Under the pieces are notes generated by a model that had not been told where the DNA came from, did no database searches, and saw nothing but the letters and a program-made list of their open reading frames with translations. From Eledone cirrhosa (lineage: Eukaryota > Mollusca > Cephalopoda > Octopoda > Eledonidae): DNA of 64,000 nucleotides. Below, one piece after another: positions 1-13,781 of this stretch (positions are counted from its first letter, which is position 1; each line of letters begins with the position of its first letter). The position numbers and the translations under genes were made by a program. The DNA lies in assembly GCA_964016885.1 (NCBI GenBank), contig OZ024759.1, forward strand, positions 757,001 through 821,000. Reading direction: 5' to 3'.

Positions 1-23
1 GTCTATATTAGTAACATGACAAA
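1..23. repeat. Reference A-type monomer (spacer AAA)
   Basis: This is the most common unit: the 20-bp core followed by AAA, 23 bp in all. I number the monomer from the G of GTCT. Core positions 4-10 are an AT-only run (TATATTA), position 14 is A in most units, and positions 15-20 are CATGAC, which holds a CATG palindrome. Six of 23 bases are G or C. The unit is about 2.2 turns of B-DNA. The phase chosen here is arbitrary; it simply matches the first base of the window. Confidence 0.97.
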
Positions 24-46
24 GTCTATATTAGTAACATGACACA
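24..46. repeat. Reference C-type monomer (spacer ACA)
   Basis: This is the second most common unit. It is identical to the A-type core but has ACA as spacer, so the junction with the next unit reads GACACAGTC in place of GACAAAGTC. The change creates CAG, a CHG context that A-type units lack. A- and C-type units alternate irregularly, and the order of types is the code that reveals the higher-order repeats described elsewhere. Confidence 0.96.
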
Positions 47-69
47 GTCTATATTAGTAACATGACAAA

Positions 70-92
70 GTCTATATTAGTAGCATGACAAA
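70..92. repeat. Reference G14 monomer variant (GTAGC)
   Basis: Core position 14 is G, so GTAACATG becomes GTAGCATG. This is the most frequent substitution inside the core. G14 units occur all along the array, usually alone or two in a row, with either A- or C-type spacers. Being so widespread, the variant is older than most of the block duplications and was spread by them. Confidence 0.92.
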
Positions 93-230
93 GTCTATAT
101 TAGTAACATGACACAGTCTATATTAGTAACATGACAAAGTCTATATTAGTAACATGACAAAGTCTATATTAGTAACATGACAAAGTCTATATTAGTAACA
201 TGACTAAGTCTATATTAGTAACATGACACA

Positions 231-251
231 GTCTATATTAGTAACATGACA
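231..251. repeat. Reference short monomer, 21 bp (spacer A)
   Basis: This is the first clear 21-bp unit. The core is intact but the spacer is one A, so the junction reads GACAGTC. Short units recur through the whole window, roughly one in six to eight by my count of the first kilobase (seven in about 45 units). A second short form with junction GACAATCT, also 21 bp, is rarer, for example near 816. Because 21 is a multiple of 3 and 23 is not, mixing the two gives no stable reading frame. Confidence 0.93.
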
Positions 252-439
252 GTCTATATTAGTAGCATGACAAAGTCTATATTAGTAACATGACAGAGTC
301 TATATTAGTAACATGACACAGTCTATATTAGTAACATGACACAGTGTATATTAGTAACATGACAGTGTATATTAGTAACATGACAAAGTCTATATTAGTA
401 ACATGGCAAAGTCTATGTTAGTAACATGACAAAGTCTAT

Positions 440-1570
440 ATTAGTAACATGACAGTCTATATTAGTAACATGACACATTCTATATTAGTAACATGACAAA
501 GTCTATATTAGTAGCATGACAAAGTCTATATTAGTAACATGACAGTCTATATTAGTAACATGACAAAGTCTATATTAGTAGCATGACAAAGTCTACATTA
601 GTAGCATGACACAGTCTATATTAGTAACATGACACAGTCTATATTAGTAACATGACAAAGTCTATATTAGTAGCATGACACAGTCTATATTAGTAACATG
701 ACACAGTCTATATTAGTAACATGACAGTCTATATTAGTAACATGACAAAGTCTATATTAGTAGCATGACAAAGTCTATATTAGTAACATGACACAGTCTA
801 TATTAGTAACATGACAATCTATATTAGTAACATGACACAGTCTATATTAGTAACATGACAAAGTCTATATTAGTAGCATCACAAAGTCTATATTAGTAAC
901 ATGACAGTCTATATTAGTAACATGACAAAGTCTATATTAGTAGCATGACAAAGTCTATATTAGTAGCATGACACAGTCTATATTAGTAACATGACACAGT
1001 CTATATTAGTAACATGACACAGTCTATATTAGTAACATGACAAAGTCTATATTAGCAGCATGACAAAGTCTATATTAGTAACATGACACAGTCTATATTA
1101 GTAACATGACAAAGTCTATATTAGTAACATGACAAAGTCTATATTAGTAACATGACACAGTCTATATTAGTAACATGACAAAGTCTATATTAGTAACATG
1201 ACACTGTCTATATTAGTAACTTGACAAAGTCTGTATTAGTAACATGACACAGTCTATATTAGTAACATGACACAGTCTATATTAGTAACATGACAAAGTC
1301 TATATTAGTAGCATGACAATGTCTATATTAGTAACATGACAAAGTCTATATTAGTAACATGACACAGTCTATATTAGTAACATGACAAAGTCTATATTAG
1401 TAACATGACAAAGTCTATATTAGTAACATGACACAGTCTATAATAGTAACATGACAAAGTCTATATTAGTAACATGACAGTCTATATTAGTAACATGACA
1501 GTCTATATTAGTAGCATGACAAAGTCTATATTAGTAACATGACAAAGTCTATATTAGTAACATGACACAG
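440..1570. repeat. Higher-order block, copy 1 (offset 1,822/1,845)
   Basis: The order of monomer variants here recurs at 2,262-3,392. Shared markers include a CATTC junction (476 and 2,298), AGCAGC units near 1,054 and 2,875, and an ACTTGAC unit whose TTGAC starts at 1,221 and 3,066. The offset is 1,822 bp on the left and 1,845 bp after about 1,085/2,907, where the second copy has one extra 23-bp unit. It returns to 1,822 after about 1,430, where the first copy has an extra unit. Edges are approximate. Confidence 0.8.
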
Positions 1571-2261
1571 TCTATAATAGTAACATGACACAGTCTATAT
1601 TAGTAACATGAAAGTCTATATTAGTATCATGACAAAGTCTATATTAGTAACATGACAAAGTCTATATTAGTAACAAGACATAGTCTATATTAGTAACATG
1701 ACAAAGTCTATATTAGTAGCATGACAAAGTCTATATTAGTAACATGACAAAGTCTATATTAGTAACATGACACAGTCTATGTTAGTAACATGACAAAGTC
1801 TATATTAGTAACATGACACAGTCTATATTAGTAACATGACAAAGTCTATATTAGTAGCATGACAAAGTCTATATTAGTAACATGACACAGTCTATATTAG
1901 TAACATGACAAAGTCTATATTAGTAACATGACAAAGACTATATTAGTAACATGACAAAGTCTATATTAGTAACATGACAAAGTCTATATTAGTAACATGA
2001 CACAGTCTATATTAGTAACATGACAGTCTATATTAGTAGCATGACAAAGTCTATATTAGTAACATGACAAAGTCTATATTAGAAACATGACACAGTCTAT
2101 ATTAGTAACATGACACAGTCTATATTAGTAACATGACACAGTCTATATTAGTAACATGACAAAGTCTATATTAGTAACATGGCAAAGTCTATATTAGTAA
2201 CATGACAAAGTCTATATTAGTAACATGACAAGGTCTATATTAGTAACATGACACAGTCTAT

Positions 2262-3392
2262 ATTAGTAACATGACAGTCTATATTAGTAACATGACACAT
2301 TCTATATTAGTAACATGACAAAGTCTATATTAGTAGCATGACAAAGTCTATATTAGTAACATGACAGTCTATATTAGTAACATGACAAAGTCTATATTAG
2401 TAGCATGACAAAGTCTACATTAGTAGCATGACACAGTCTATATTAGTAACATGACACAGTCTATATTAGTAACATGACAAAGTCTATATTAGTAGCATGA
2501 CACAGTCTATATTAGTAACATGACACAGTCTATATTAGTAACATGACAGTCTATATTAGTAACATGACAAAGTCTATATTAGTAGCATGACAAAGTCTAT
2601 ATTAGTAACATGACACAGTCTATATTAGTAACATGACAATCTATATTAGTAACATGACACAGTCTATATTAGTAACATGACAAAGTCTATATTAGTAGCA
2701 TCACAAAGTCTATATTAGTAACATGACAGTCTATATTAGTAACATGACAAAGTCTATATTAGTAGCCTGACAAAGTCTATATTAGTAGCATGACACAGTC
2801 TATATTAGTAACATGACACAGTCTATATTAGTAACATGACACAGTCTATATTAGTAACATGACAAAGTCTATATTAGCAGCATGACAAAGTCTATATTAG
2901 TAACATGACAAAGTCTATATTAGTAACATGACACAGTCTATATTAGTAACATGACAAAGTCTATATTAGTAACATGACAAAGTCTATATTAGTAACATGA
3001 CACAGTCTATATTAGTAACATGACAAAGTCTATATTAGTAACATGACACTGTCTATATTAGTAACTTGACAAAGTCTGTATTAGTAACATGACACAGTCT
3101 ATATTAGTAACATGACACAGTCTATATTAGTAACATGACAAAGTCTATATTAGTAGCATGACAATGTCTATATTAGTAACATGACAAAGTCTATATTAGT
3201 AACATGACACAGTCTATATTAGTAACATGACAAAGTCTATATTAGTAACATGACACAGTCTATATTAGTAACATGACAAAGTCTATATTAGTAACATGAC
3301 AGTCTATATTAGTAACATGACAGTCTATATTAGTAGCATGACAAAGTCTATATTAGTAACATGACAAAGTCTATATTAGTAACATGACACAG
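2262..3392. repeat. Higher-order block, copy 2 (offset 1,822/1,845)
   Basis: This is the partner of 440-1,570. It contains the same marker series plus a one-monomer gain. Most of this segment also belongs to the longer block at 2,570-4,206, which recurs near 12-14 kb, so the same DNA takes part in at least two generations of duplication. Confidence 0.8.
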
Positions 3393-4206
3393 TCTATATT
3401 AGTAACATGACACAGTCTATATTAGTAACATGACAGTCTATATTAGTAGCATGACAATGTCTATATTATTAACATGACACAGTCTATATTAGTAACAAGA
3501 CATAGTCTATATTACTAACATGACATAGTCTATATTAGTAGCATGACAAAGTCTATATTAGTAACATGACAAAGTCTATATTAGTAACATGACACAGTCT
3601 ATATTAGTAACATGACAAAGTCTATATTAGTAACATGACACAGTCTATATTAGTAACATGACAAAGTCTATATTAGTAGCATGACAAAGTCTATATTAGT
3701 AACATGACACAGTCTATATTAGTAACATGACAAAGTCTATATTAGTAACATGACAAAGTCTATATTAGTAACATGACAAAGTCTATATTAGTAACATGAC
3801 TAAGTCTATATTAGTAACATGACACAGTCTATATTAGTAACATGACAGTCTATATTAGTAGCATGACAAAGTCTATATTAGTAACATGACAGAGTCTATA
3901 TTAGTAACATGACACAGTCTATATTAGTAACATGACACAGTGTATATTAGTAACATGACAGTGTATATTAGTAACATGACAAAGTCTATATTAGTAACAT
4001 GGCAAAGTCTATGTTAGTAACATGACAAAGTCTATATTAGTAACATGACAGTCTATATTAGTAACATGACACATTCTATATTAGTAACATGACAAAGTCT
4101 ATATTAGTAGCATGACAAAGTCTATATTAGTAACATGACAGTCTATATTAGTAACATGCCAAAGTCTATATTAGTAGCATGACAAAGTCTATATTAGTAG
4201 CATGAC
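2570..4206. repeat. Dispersed 1.64-kb block, copy 1 (offset 9,575)
   Basis: Variant order matches 12,145-13,781 at a constant offset of 9,575 bp. Checked markers are TAGCATCAC (2,696 and 12,271), ACTTGAC (TTGAC at 3,066 and 12,641), GACTAAG (3,798 and 13,373) and CATGCC (CC at 4,159 and 13,734). A few point differences are visible, such as TAGCCTGAC near 2,768 where the partner has the common base. The left part is also present at about 9.3-10.4 kb at offset 6,705. Confidence 0.82.
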
Positions 4207-5031
4207 ACAGTCTATATTAGTAACATGACACAGTCTATATTAGTAACATGACACAGTCTATATTTGTAGCATGACAAAGTCTATATTAGTAACATGACAA
4301 AGTCTATATTAGTAACATGACACAGTCTATATTAGTAACATGACAAAGTCTATATTAGTAACATGACAAAGTCTATATTAGTAACATGACACAGTGTATA
4401 TTAGTAATATGACAGTCTATATTAGTAGCATGACAAAGTCTATATTAGTAACATGACACAGTCTATATTAGTAACATGACACAGTCTATATTAGTAACAT
4501 GACACAGTCTATATTAGTAACATGGCAAAGTCTATATTAGTAACATGACAAAGTCTATATTAGTAACATGACAAGGTCTATATTAGTAACATGACACAGT
4601 CTATATTAGTAACATGACAAAGTCTATATTAGTAACATGACAGTCTATATTAGTAACATGCCAAAGTCTATATTAGTAGCATGACAAAGTCTATATTAGT
4701 AGCATGACACAGTCTATATTAGTAACATGACACAGTCTATATTAGTAACATGACACAGTCTATATTAGTAGCATGACAAAGTCTATATTAGTAACATGAC
4801 AAAGTCTATATTAGTAACATGAGAAAGTCTATATTAGTAACATGACACAGTCTATATTAGTAACATGACAAAGTCTATATTAGTAACATGACACAGTCTA
4901 TATTAGTAACATGACAGTCTATATTAGTAACATGAGAAAGTCTATATTAGTAGCATGACCAAGTCTATATTAGTAACATGACAAAGTCTATATTAGTAAC
5001 ATGACACAGTCTATATTAGTAACATGACACA

Positions 5032-5982
5032 GTCTATATTAGTAACATGACAAAGTCTATATTAGTAGCATGACACAGTCTAAATTAGTAACATAACACA
5101 GTCTATATTAGTAACATGACAGTCTATATTAGTAACATGACACAGTCTATATTAGTAACATAACAAAGTCTATATTAGTAGTATGACAAAGTCTATATTA
5201 GTAACATGACAGTCTATATTAGTAACATGACAAAGTCTATATTAGTAGCATGACAAAGTCTATATTAGTAGCATGACACAGTCTATATTAGTAACATGAC
5301 ACAGTCTATATTAGTAACATGACACAGTCTATATTAGGAACATGACAAAGTCTATATTAGTAGCATGACAAAGTCTATATTAGTAACATGACAAAGTCTA
5401 TATTAGTAACATGACACAGTCTATATTAGTAACATGACAAAGTCTATATTAGTAACATGACAGTCTATATTAGTAACATGACACAGTCTATATTAGTAAC
5501 ATGACAAAGTCTATATTAGTAACATGACACAGTCTATATTAGTAACATGACACAGTCTATATTAGTAACATGACACAGTCTATATTAGTAACATGACACA
5601 GTCTATATTTGTAACATGACATAGTCTATATTAGTAACATGACAAAGTCTATATTAGTAACATGACAGTCTATATTGTAACATGACACAGTCTATATTAG
5701 TAACATGACACAGTCTATATTAGTAACATGACAAAGTCTATATTAGTAGCATGACACAGTCTATATTAGTAACATGACACAGTCTATATTAGTAACATGA
5801 CAGTCTATATTAGTAACATGACAAAGTCTATATTAGTAGCATGACAAAGTCTATATTAGTAACATGACACAGTCTATATTAGTAACATGACAATCTATAT
5901 TAGTAACATGACACAGTCTATATTAGTAACATGACAAAGTCTATATTCGTAGCATGACAAAGTCTATATTAGTAATATGACA
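5032..5982. repeat. 951-bp tandem higher-order repeat, copy 1
   Basis: This is the first of two adjacent copies. Rare markers shared at 951 bp are a TAAATTAG unit (5,081 and 6,032), a one-base-deleted core TATATTGTAAC (5,671 and 6,622) and TATTCGTAGC (TCG at 5,947 and 6,898). The constant offset over the whole block means no monomer was gained or lost since the duplication, so this is one of the youngest events in the window. Confidence 0.87.
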
Positions 5983-6933
5983 GTCTATATTAGTAACATG
6001 ACAAAGTCTATATTAGTAGCATGACACAGTCTAAATTAGTAACATAACACAGTCTATATTAGTAACATGACAGTCTATATTAGTAACATGACACAGTCTA
6101 TATTAGTAACATAACAAAGTCTATATTAGTAGTATGACAAAGTCTATATTAGTAACATGACAGTCTATATTAGTAACATGACAAAGTCTATATTAGTAGC
6201 ATGACAAAGTCTATATTAGTAGCATGACACAGTCTATATTAGTAACATGACACAGTCTATATTAGTAACATGACACAGTCTATATTAGGAACATGACAAA
6301 GTCTATATTAGTAGCATGACAAAGTCTATATTAGTAACATGACAAAGTCTATATTAGTAACATGACACAGTCTATATTAGTAACATGACAAAGTCTATAT
6401 TAGTAACATGACAGTCTATATTAGTAACATGACACAGTCTATATTAGTAACATGACAAAGTCTATATTAGTAACATGACACAGTCTATATTAGTAACATG
6501 ACACAGTCTATATTAGTAACATGACACAGTCTATATTAGTAACATGACACAGTCTATATTTGTAACATGACATAGTCTATATTAGTAACATGACAAAGTC
6601 TATATTAGTAACATGACAGTCTATATTGTAACATGACACAGTCTATATTAGTAACATGACACAGTCTATATTAGTAACATGACAAAGTCTATATTAGTAG
6701 CATGACACAGTCTATATTAGTAACATGACACAGTCTATATTAGTAACATGACAGTCTATATTAGTAACATGACAAAGTCTATATTAGTAGCATGACAAAG
6801 TCTATATTAGTAACATGACACAGTCTATATTAGTAACATGACAATCTATATTAGTAACATGACACAGTCTATATTAGTAACATGACAAAGTCTATATTCG
6901 TAGCATGACAAAGTCTATATTAGTAATATGACA
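5983..6933. repeat. 951-bp tandem higher-order repeat, copy 2
   Basis: This copy directly abuts copy 1. Similarity to copy 1's start resumes for a further ~40 bases past the end and then breaks near 6,976, where the spacer becomes AAA in place of ACA. The region just after this, around 7,017 and 7,515, carries a GTAACGTGAC variant twice, 498 bp apart, showing a smaller local duplication next door. Confidence 0.87.
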
Positions 6934-7171
6934 GTCTATATTAGTAACATGACAAAGTCTATATTAGTAGCATGACAAAGTCTATATTAGTAACATGACA
7001 CAGTCTATATTAGTAACGTGACAATCTATATTAGTAACATGACACAGTCTATATTAGTAACATGACAAAGTCTATATTAGTAGCATGACAAAGTCTATAT
7101 TAGTAACATGACAGTCTATATTAGTAACATGACAAAGTCTATATTAGTAGCATGACAAGGTCTATATTAGT

Positions 7172-8336
7172 AACATGACACAGTCTATATTAGTAACATG
7201 ACAGTCTATATTAGTAACATGACAAAGTCTATATTAGTAACATGACAAAGTCTATATTAGTAACATGACAAAGTCTATATTAGTAGCATGACACAGTCTA
7301 TATTAGTAACATGACAAAGTCTATATTAGTAACATGACACAGTCTATATTAGTAACATGACAAAGTCTATATTAGTAGAATGACACAGTCTATATTAGTA
7401 ACATGACACAGTCTATATTAGTAACATGACAGTCTATATTAGTAACATGACAAAGTCTATATTAGTAGCATGACAAAGTCTATATTAGTAACATGACACA
7501 GTCTATATTAGTAACGTGACAATCTATATTAGTAACATGACACAGTCTATATTAGTAACATGACAAAGTCTATATTAGTAGCATGACAAAGTCTATATTA
7601 GTAACATGACAGTCTATATTAGTAACATGACAAAGTCTATATTAGTAGCATGACAAGGTCTATATTAGTAGCATGACACAGTCTATATTAGTAACATGAC
7701 ACAGTCTATATTAGTAACATGACACAGTCTATATTAGTAACATGACAAAGTCTATATTAGTAGCATGACAAAGTCTATATTAGCAACATGACAAAGTCTA
7801 TATTAGTAACATAACACAGTCTATATTAGTAACATGACAAAGTCTATATTATTAACATGACAAAGTCTATATTAGTAACATGACACAGTCTATATTAGTA
7901 ACATGACAGTGTCTATATTAGTTACTTGACAAAGTCTATATTAGTAACATGACACAGTCTATATTAGTAACATGACACAGTCTATATTAGTAACATGACA
8001 AAGTCTATATTAGTAGCATGACAAAGTCTATATTAGTAACATGACAAAGTCTATATTAGTAACATGACACAGTCTATATTAGTAACATGACAAAGTCTAT
8101 ATTAGTAACATGACACAGTCTATAATAGTAACATGACAAAGTCTATATTAGTAACATGACAGTCTATATTAGTAACATGACAGTCTATATTAGTAGCATG
8201 ACAAAGTCTATATTAGTAACATGACAAAGTCTATATTAGTAACATGACACAGTCTATATTAGTAACATGACACAGTCTATATTAGTAACATGAAAGTCTA
8301 TATTAGTATCATGACAAAGTCTATATTAGTAACATG
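7172..8336. repeat. Long-range block, copy 1 (partner near 37.3 kb)
   Basis: The variant order recurs at 37,295-38,482. Markers are GTAGAATG (7,375 and 37,498), GTAACGTGAC (CG at 7,515 and 37,638) and the double-variant unit GTTACTTGAC (TTGAC at 7,926 and 38,072). The offset is 30,123 bp and becomes 30,146 bp just before the last marker, because the distal copy has one extra 23-bp unit near 38,030. Edges are accurate to about one monomer. Confidence 0.8.
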
Positions 8337-9284
8337 ACACAGTCTATATTAGTAACAAGACATAGTCTATATTAGTAACATGACAAAGTCTATATTAGTA
8401 GCATGACAAAGTCTATATTAGTAACATGACAAAGTCTATATTAGTAACATGACACAGTCTATGTTAGTAACATGACAAAGTCTATATTAGTAACATGACA
8501 CAGTCTATATTAGTAACATGACAAAGTCTATATTAGTAGCATGACAAAGTCTATATTAGCAACATGACACAGTCTATATTAGTAACATGACAAAGTCTAT
8601 ATTAGTAACATGACAAAGACTATATTAGTAACATGACAAAGTCTATATTAGTAACATGACAAAGTCTATATTAGTAACATGACACAGTCTATATTAGTAA
8701 CATGACAGTCTATATTAGTAGCATGACAAAGTCTATATTAGTAACATGACAAAGTCTATATTAGTAACATGACACAGTCTATATTAGTAACATGACACAG
8801 TCTATATTAGTAAAATGACACAGTCTATATTAGTAACATGACAAAGTCTATATTAGTAACATGACACAGTCTATATTAGTAACATGACACAGTCTATATT
8901 AGTAACATGACACAGTCTATATTAGTAACATGACAGTCTATATTAGTAGCATGACAATGTCTATATTATTAACATGACACAGTCTATATTAGTAACAAGA
9001 CATAGTCTATATTACTAACATGACATAGTCTATATTAGTAGCATGACAAAGTCTATATTAGTAACATGACAGTCTATATTAGTAACATGACAAAGTCTAT
9101 ATTAGTAGCATGACAAAGTCTACATTAGTAGCATGACACAGTCTATATTAGTAACATGACACAGTCTATATTAGTAACATGACAAAGTCTATATTAGTAG
9201 CATGACACAGTCTATATTAGTAACATGACACAGTCTATATTAGTAACATGACAGTCTATATTAGTAACATGACAAAGTCTATAT

Positions 9285-10368
9285 TAGTAGCATGACAAAG
9301 TCTATATTAGTAACATGACACAGTCTATATTAGTAACATGACAATCTATATTAGTAACATGACACAGTCTCTATTAGTAACATGACAAAGTCTATATTAG
9401 TAGCATCACAAAGTCTATATTAGTAACATGACAGTCTATATTAGTAACATGACAAAGTCTATATTAGTAGCATGACAAAGTCTATATTAGTAGCATGACA
9501 CAGTCTATATTAGTAACATGACACAGTCTATATTAGTAACATGACACAGTCTATATTAGTAACATGACAAAGTCTATATTAGCAGCATGACAAAGTCTAT
9601 ATTAGTAACATGACAAAGTCTATATTAGTAACATGACACAGTCTATATTAGTAACATGACAAAGTCTATATTAGTAACATGACAAAGTCTATATTAGTAA
9701 CATGACACAGTCTATATTAGTAACATGACAAAGTCTATATTAGTAACATGACACTGTCTATATTAGTAACTTGACAAAGTCTGTATTAGTAACATGACAC
9801 AGTCTATATTAGTAACATGACACAGTCTATATTAGTAACATGACAAAGTCTATATTAGTAGCATGACAATGTCTATATTAGTAACATGACAAAGTCTATA
9901 TTAGTAACATGACACAGTCTATATTAGTAACATGACAAAGTCTATATTAGTAACATGACACAGTCTATATTAGTAACATGACAAAGTCTATATTAGTAAC
10001 ATGACAGTCTATATTAGTAACATGACAGTCTATATTAGTAGCATGACAAAGTCTATATTAGTAACATGACAAAGTCTATATTAGTAACATGACACAGTCT
10101 ATATTAGTAACATGACACAGTCTATATTAGTAACATGACAGTCTATATTAGTAGCATGACAATGTCTATATTATTAACATGACACAGTCTATATTAGTAA
10201 CAAGACATAGTCTATATTACTAACATGACATAGTCTATATTAGTAGCATGACAAAGTCTATATTAGTAACATGACAAAGTCTATATTAGTAACATGACAC
10301 AGTCTATATTAGTAACATGACAAAGTCTATATTAGTAACATGACACAGTCTATATTAGTAACATGACA
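9285..10368. repeat. 1.08-kb dispersed block, copy A (offset 2,870)
   Basis: This matches 12,155-13,238 at a constant 2,870 bp. Markers are AGCAGC (9,581 and 12,451), ACTTGAC (TTGAC at 9,771 and 12,641) and a GTAGCATGAC unit followed by an AATG junction (10,151 and 13,021). One point difference is plain: TCTCTATT near 9,368 against TCTATATT in the partner. The same content also occurs around 2.7-3.5 kb at offset 6,705, so this is a three-copy family. Confidence 0.82.
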
Positions 10369-10375
10369 CAGTCTA

Positions 10376-10565
10376 TATTAGTAACATGACACAGTGTATA
10401 TTAGTAACATGACAGTGTATATTAGTAACATGACAAAGTCTATATTAGTAACATGACACAGTCTATATTAGTAACATGACACAGTCTATATTAGTAACAT
10501 GACACAGTGTATATTAGTAACATGACAGTGTATATTAGTAACATGACAAAGTCTATATTAGTAAC
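10376..10565. repeat. Local 113-bp tandem duplication
   Basis: A pair of GTGTATATT units, the first after ACA and the second after a lone A, begins at 10,394 and again at 10,507, 113 bp later (four 23-bp units plus one 21-bp unit). The same GTGTAT pair occurs only once in the related places near 350, 3,950 and 13,510. The duplication is therefore private to this copy and recent. Confidence 0.75.
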
Positions 10566-12144
10566 ATGGCAAAGTCTATGTTAGTAACATGACAAAGTCT
10601 ATATTAGTAACATGACAGTCTATATTAGTAACATGACACATTCTATATTAGTAACATGACAAAGTCTATATTAGTAGCATGACAAAGTCTATATTAGTAA
10701 CATGACAGTCTATATTAGTAACATGCCAAAGTCTATATTAGTAGCATGACAAAGTCTATATTAGTAGCATGACACAGTCTATATTAGTAACATGACACAG
10801 TCTATATTAGTAACATGACACAGTCTATATTTGTAGCATGACAAAGTCTATATTAGTAACATGACAAAGTCTATATTAGTAACATGACACAGTCTATATT
10901 AGTAACATGACAAAGTCTATATTAGTAACATGACAAAGTCTATATTAGTAACATGACACAGTGTATATTAGTAATATGACAGTCTATATTAGTAGCATGA
11001 CAAAGTCTATATTAGTAACATGACAAAGTCTATATTAGTAACATGACACAGTCTATATTAGTAACATGACACAGTCTATATTAGTAACATGACACAGTCT
11101 ATAATAGTAACATGACAAAGTCTATATTAGTAACATGGCAAAGTCTATATTAGTAACATGACACAGTCTATATTAGTAACATGACAAAGTCTATATTAGT
11201 AACATGACAGTCTATATTAGTAACATGCCAAAGTCTATATTAGTAGCATGACAAAGTCTATATTAGTAGCATGACACAGTCTATATTAGTAACATGACAC
11301 AGTCTATATTAGTAACATGACACAGTCTATATTAGTAGCATGACAAAGTCTATATTAGTAACATGACAAAGTCTATATTAGTAGCATGACAAAGTCTATA
11401 TTAGTAACATGACAAAGTCTATATTAGTAACATGACACAGTCTATGTTAGTAACATGACAAAGTCTATATTAGTAACATGACACAGTCTATATTAGTAAC
11501 ATGACAAAGTCTATATTAGTAGCATGACAAAGTCTATATTAGTAACATGACACAGTCTATATTAGTAACATGACAAAGTCTATATTAGTAACATGACAAA
11601 GACTATATTAGTAACATGACAAAGTCTATATTAGTAACATGACAAAGTCTATATTAGTAACATGACACAGTCTATATTAGTAACATGACAGTCTATACTA
11701 GTAGCATGACAAAGTCTATATTAGTAACATGACAAAGTCTATATTAGTAACATGACACAGTCTATATTAGTAACATGACACAGTCTATATTAGTAACATG
11801 ACACAGTCTATATTAGTAACATGACAAAGTCTATATTAGTAACATGGCAAAGTCTATATTAGTAACATGACAAAGTCTATATTAGTAACATGACAAGCTC
11901 TATATTAGTAACATGACACAGTCTATATTAGTAACATGACAGTCTATATTAGTAACATGACACATTCTATATTAGTAACATGACAAAGTCTATATTAGTA
12001 GCATGACAAAGTCTATATTAGTAACATGACAGTCTATATTAGTAACATGACAAAGTCTATATTAGTAGCATGACAAAGTCTACATTAGTAGCAAGACACA
12101 GTCTATATTAGTAACATGACACAGTCTATATTAGTAACATGACA

Positions 12145-13781
12145 CAGTCTATATTAGTAGCATGACAAAGTCTATATTAGTAACATGACACAGTCTATAT
12201 TAGTAACATGACAATCTATATTAGTAACATGACACAGTCTATATTAGTAACATGACAAAGTCTATATTAGTAGCATCACAAAGTCTATATTAGTAACATG
12301 ACAGTCTATATTAGTAACATGACAAAGTCTATATTAGTAGCATGACAAAGTCTATATTAGTAGCATGACACAGTCTATATTAGTAACATGACACAGTCTA
12401 TATTAGTAACATGACACAGTCTATATTAGTAACATGACAAAGTCTATATTAGCAGCATGACAAAGTCTATATTAGTAACATGACAAAGTCTATATTAGTA
12501 ACATGACACAGTCTATATTAGTAACATGACAAAGTCTATATTAGTAACATGACAAAGTCTATATTAGTAACATGACACAGTCTATATTAGTAACATGACA
12601 AAGTCTATATTAGTAACATGACACTGTCTATATTAGTAACTTGACAAAGTCTGTATTAGTAACATGACACAGTCTATATTAGTAACATGACACAGTCTAT
12701 ATTAGTAACATGACAAAGTCTATATTAGTAGCATGACAATGTCTATATTAGTAACATGACAAAGTCTATATTAGTAACATGACACAGTCTATATTAGTAA
12801 CATGACAAAGTCTATATTAGTAACATGACACAGTCTATATTAGTAACATGACAAAGTCTATATTAGTAACATGACAGTCTATATTAGTAACATGACAGTC
12901 TATATTAGTAGCATGACAAAGTCTATATTAGTAACATGACAAAGTCTATATTAGTAACATGACACAGTCTATATTAGTAACATGACACAGTCTATATTAG
13001 TAACATGACAGTCTATATTAGTAGCATGACAATGTCTATATTATTAACATGACACAGTCTATATTAGTAACAAGACATAGTCTATATTACTAACATGACA
13101 TAGTCTATATTAGTAGCATGACAAAGTCTATATTAGTAACATGACAAAGTCTATATTAGTAACATGACACAGTCTATATTAGTAACATGACAAAGTCTAT
13201 ATTAGTAACATGACACAGTCTATATTAGTAACATGACAAAGTCTATATTAGTAGCATGACAAAGTCTATATTAGTAACATGACACAGTCTATATTAGTAA
13301 CATGACAAAGTCTATATTAGTAACATGACAAAGTCTATATTAGTAACATGACAAAGTCTATATTAGTAACATGACTAAGTCTATATTAGTAACATGACAC
13401 AGTCTATATTAGTAACATGACAGTCTATATTAGTAGCATGACAAAGTCTATATTAGTAACATGACAAAGCCTATATTAGTAACATGACACAGTCTATATT
13501 AGTAACATGACACAGTGTATATTAGTAACATGACAGTGTATATTAGTAACATGACAAAGTCTATATTAGTAACATGGCAAAGTCTATGTTAGTAACATGA
13601 CAAAGTCTATATTAGTAACATGACAGTCTATATTAGTAACATGACACATTCTATATTAGTAACATGACAAAGTCTATATTAGTAGCATGACAAAGTCTAT
13701 ATTAGTAACATGACAGTCTATATTAGTAACATGCCAAAGTCTATATTAGTAGCATGACAAAGTCTATATTAGTAGCATGAC
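12145..13781. repeat. Dispersed 1.64-kb block, copy 2 (offset 9,575)
   Basis: This is the partner of 2,570-4,206. Most of it, 12,155-13,238, is also the partner of 9,285-10,368, so three windows in the first 14 kb carry this content. After 13,782 the two long copies differ by missing units but resume similar order with an offset near 9,554: a GACCAAG junction lies at 4,957 and 14,511. Confidence 0.82.
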
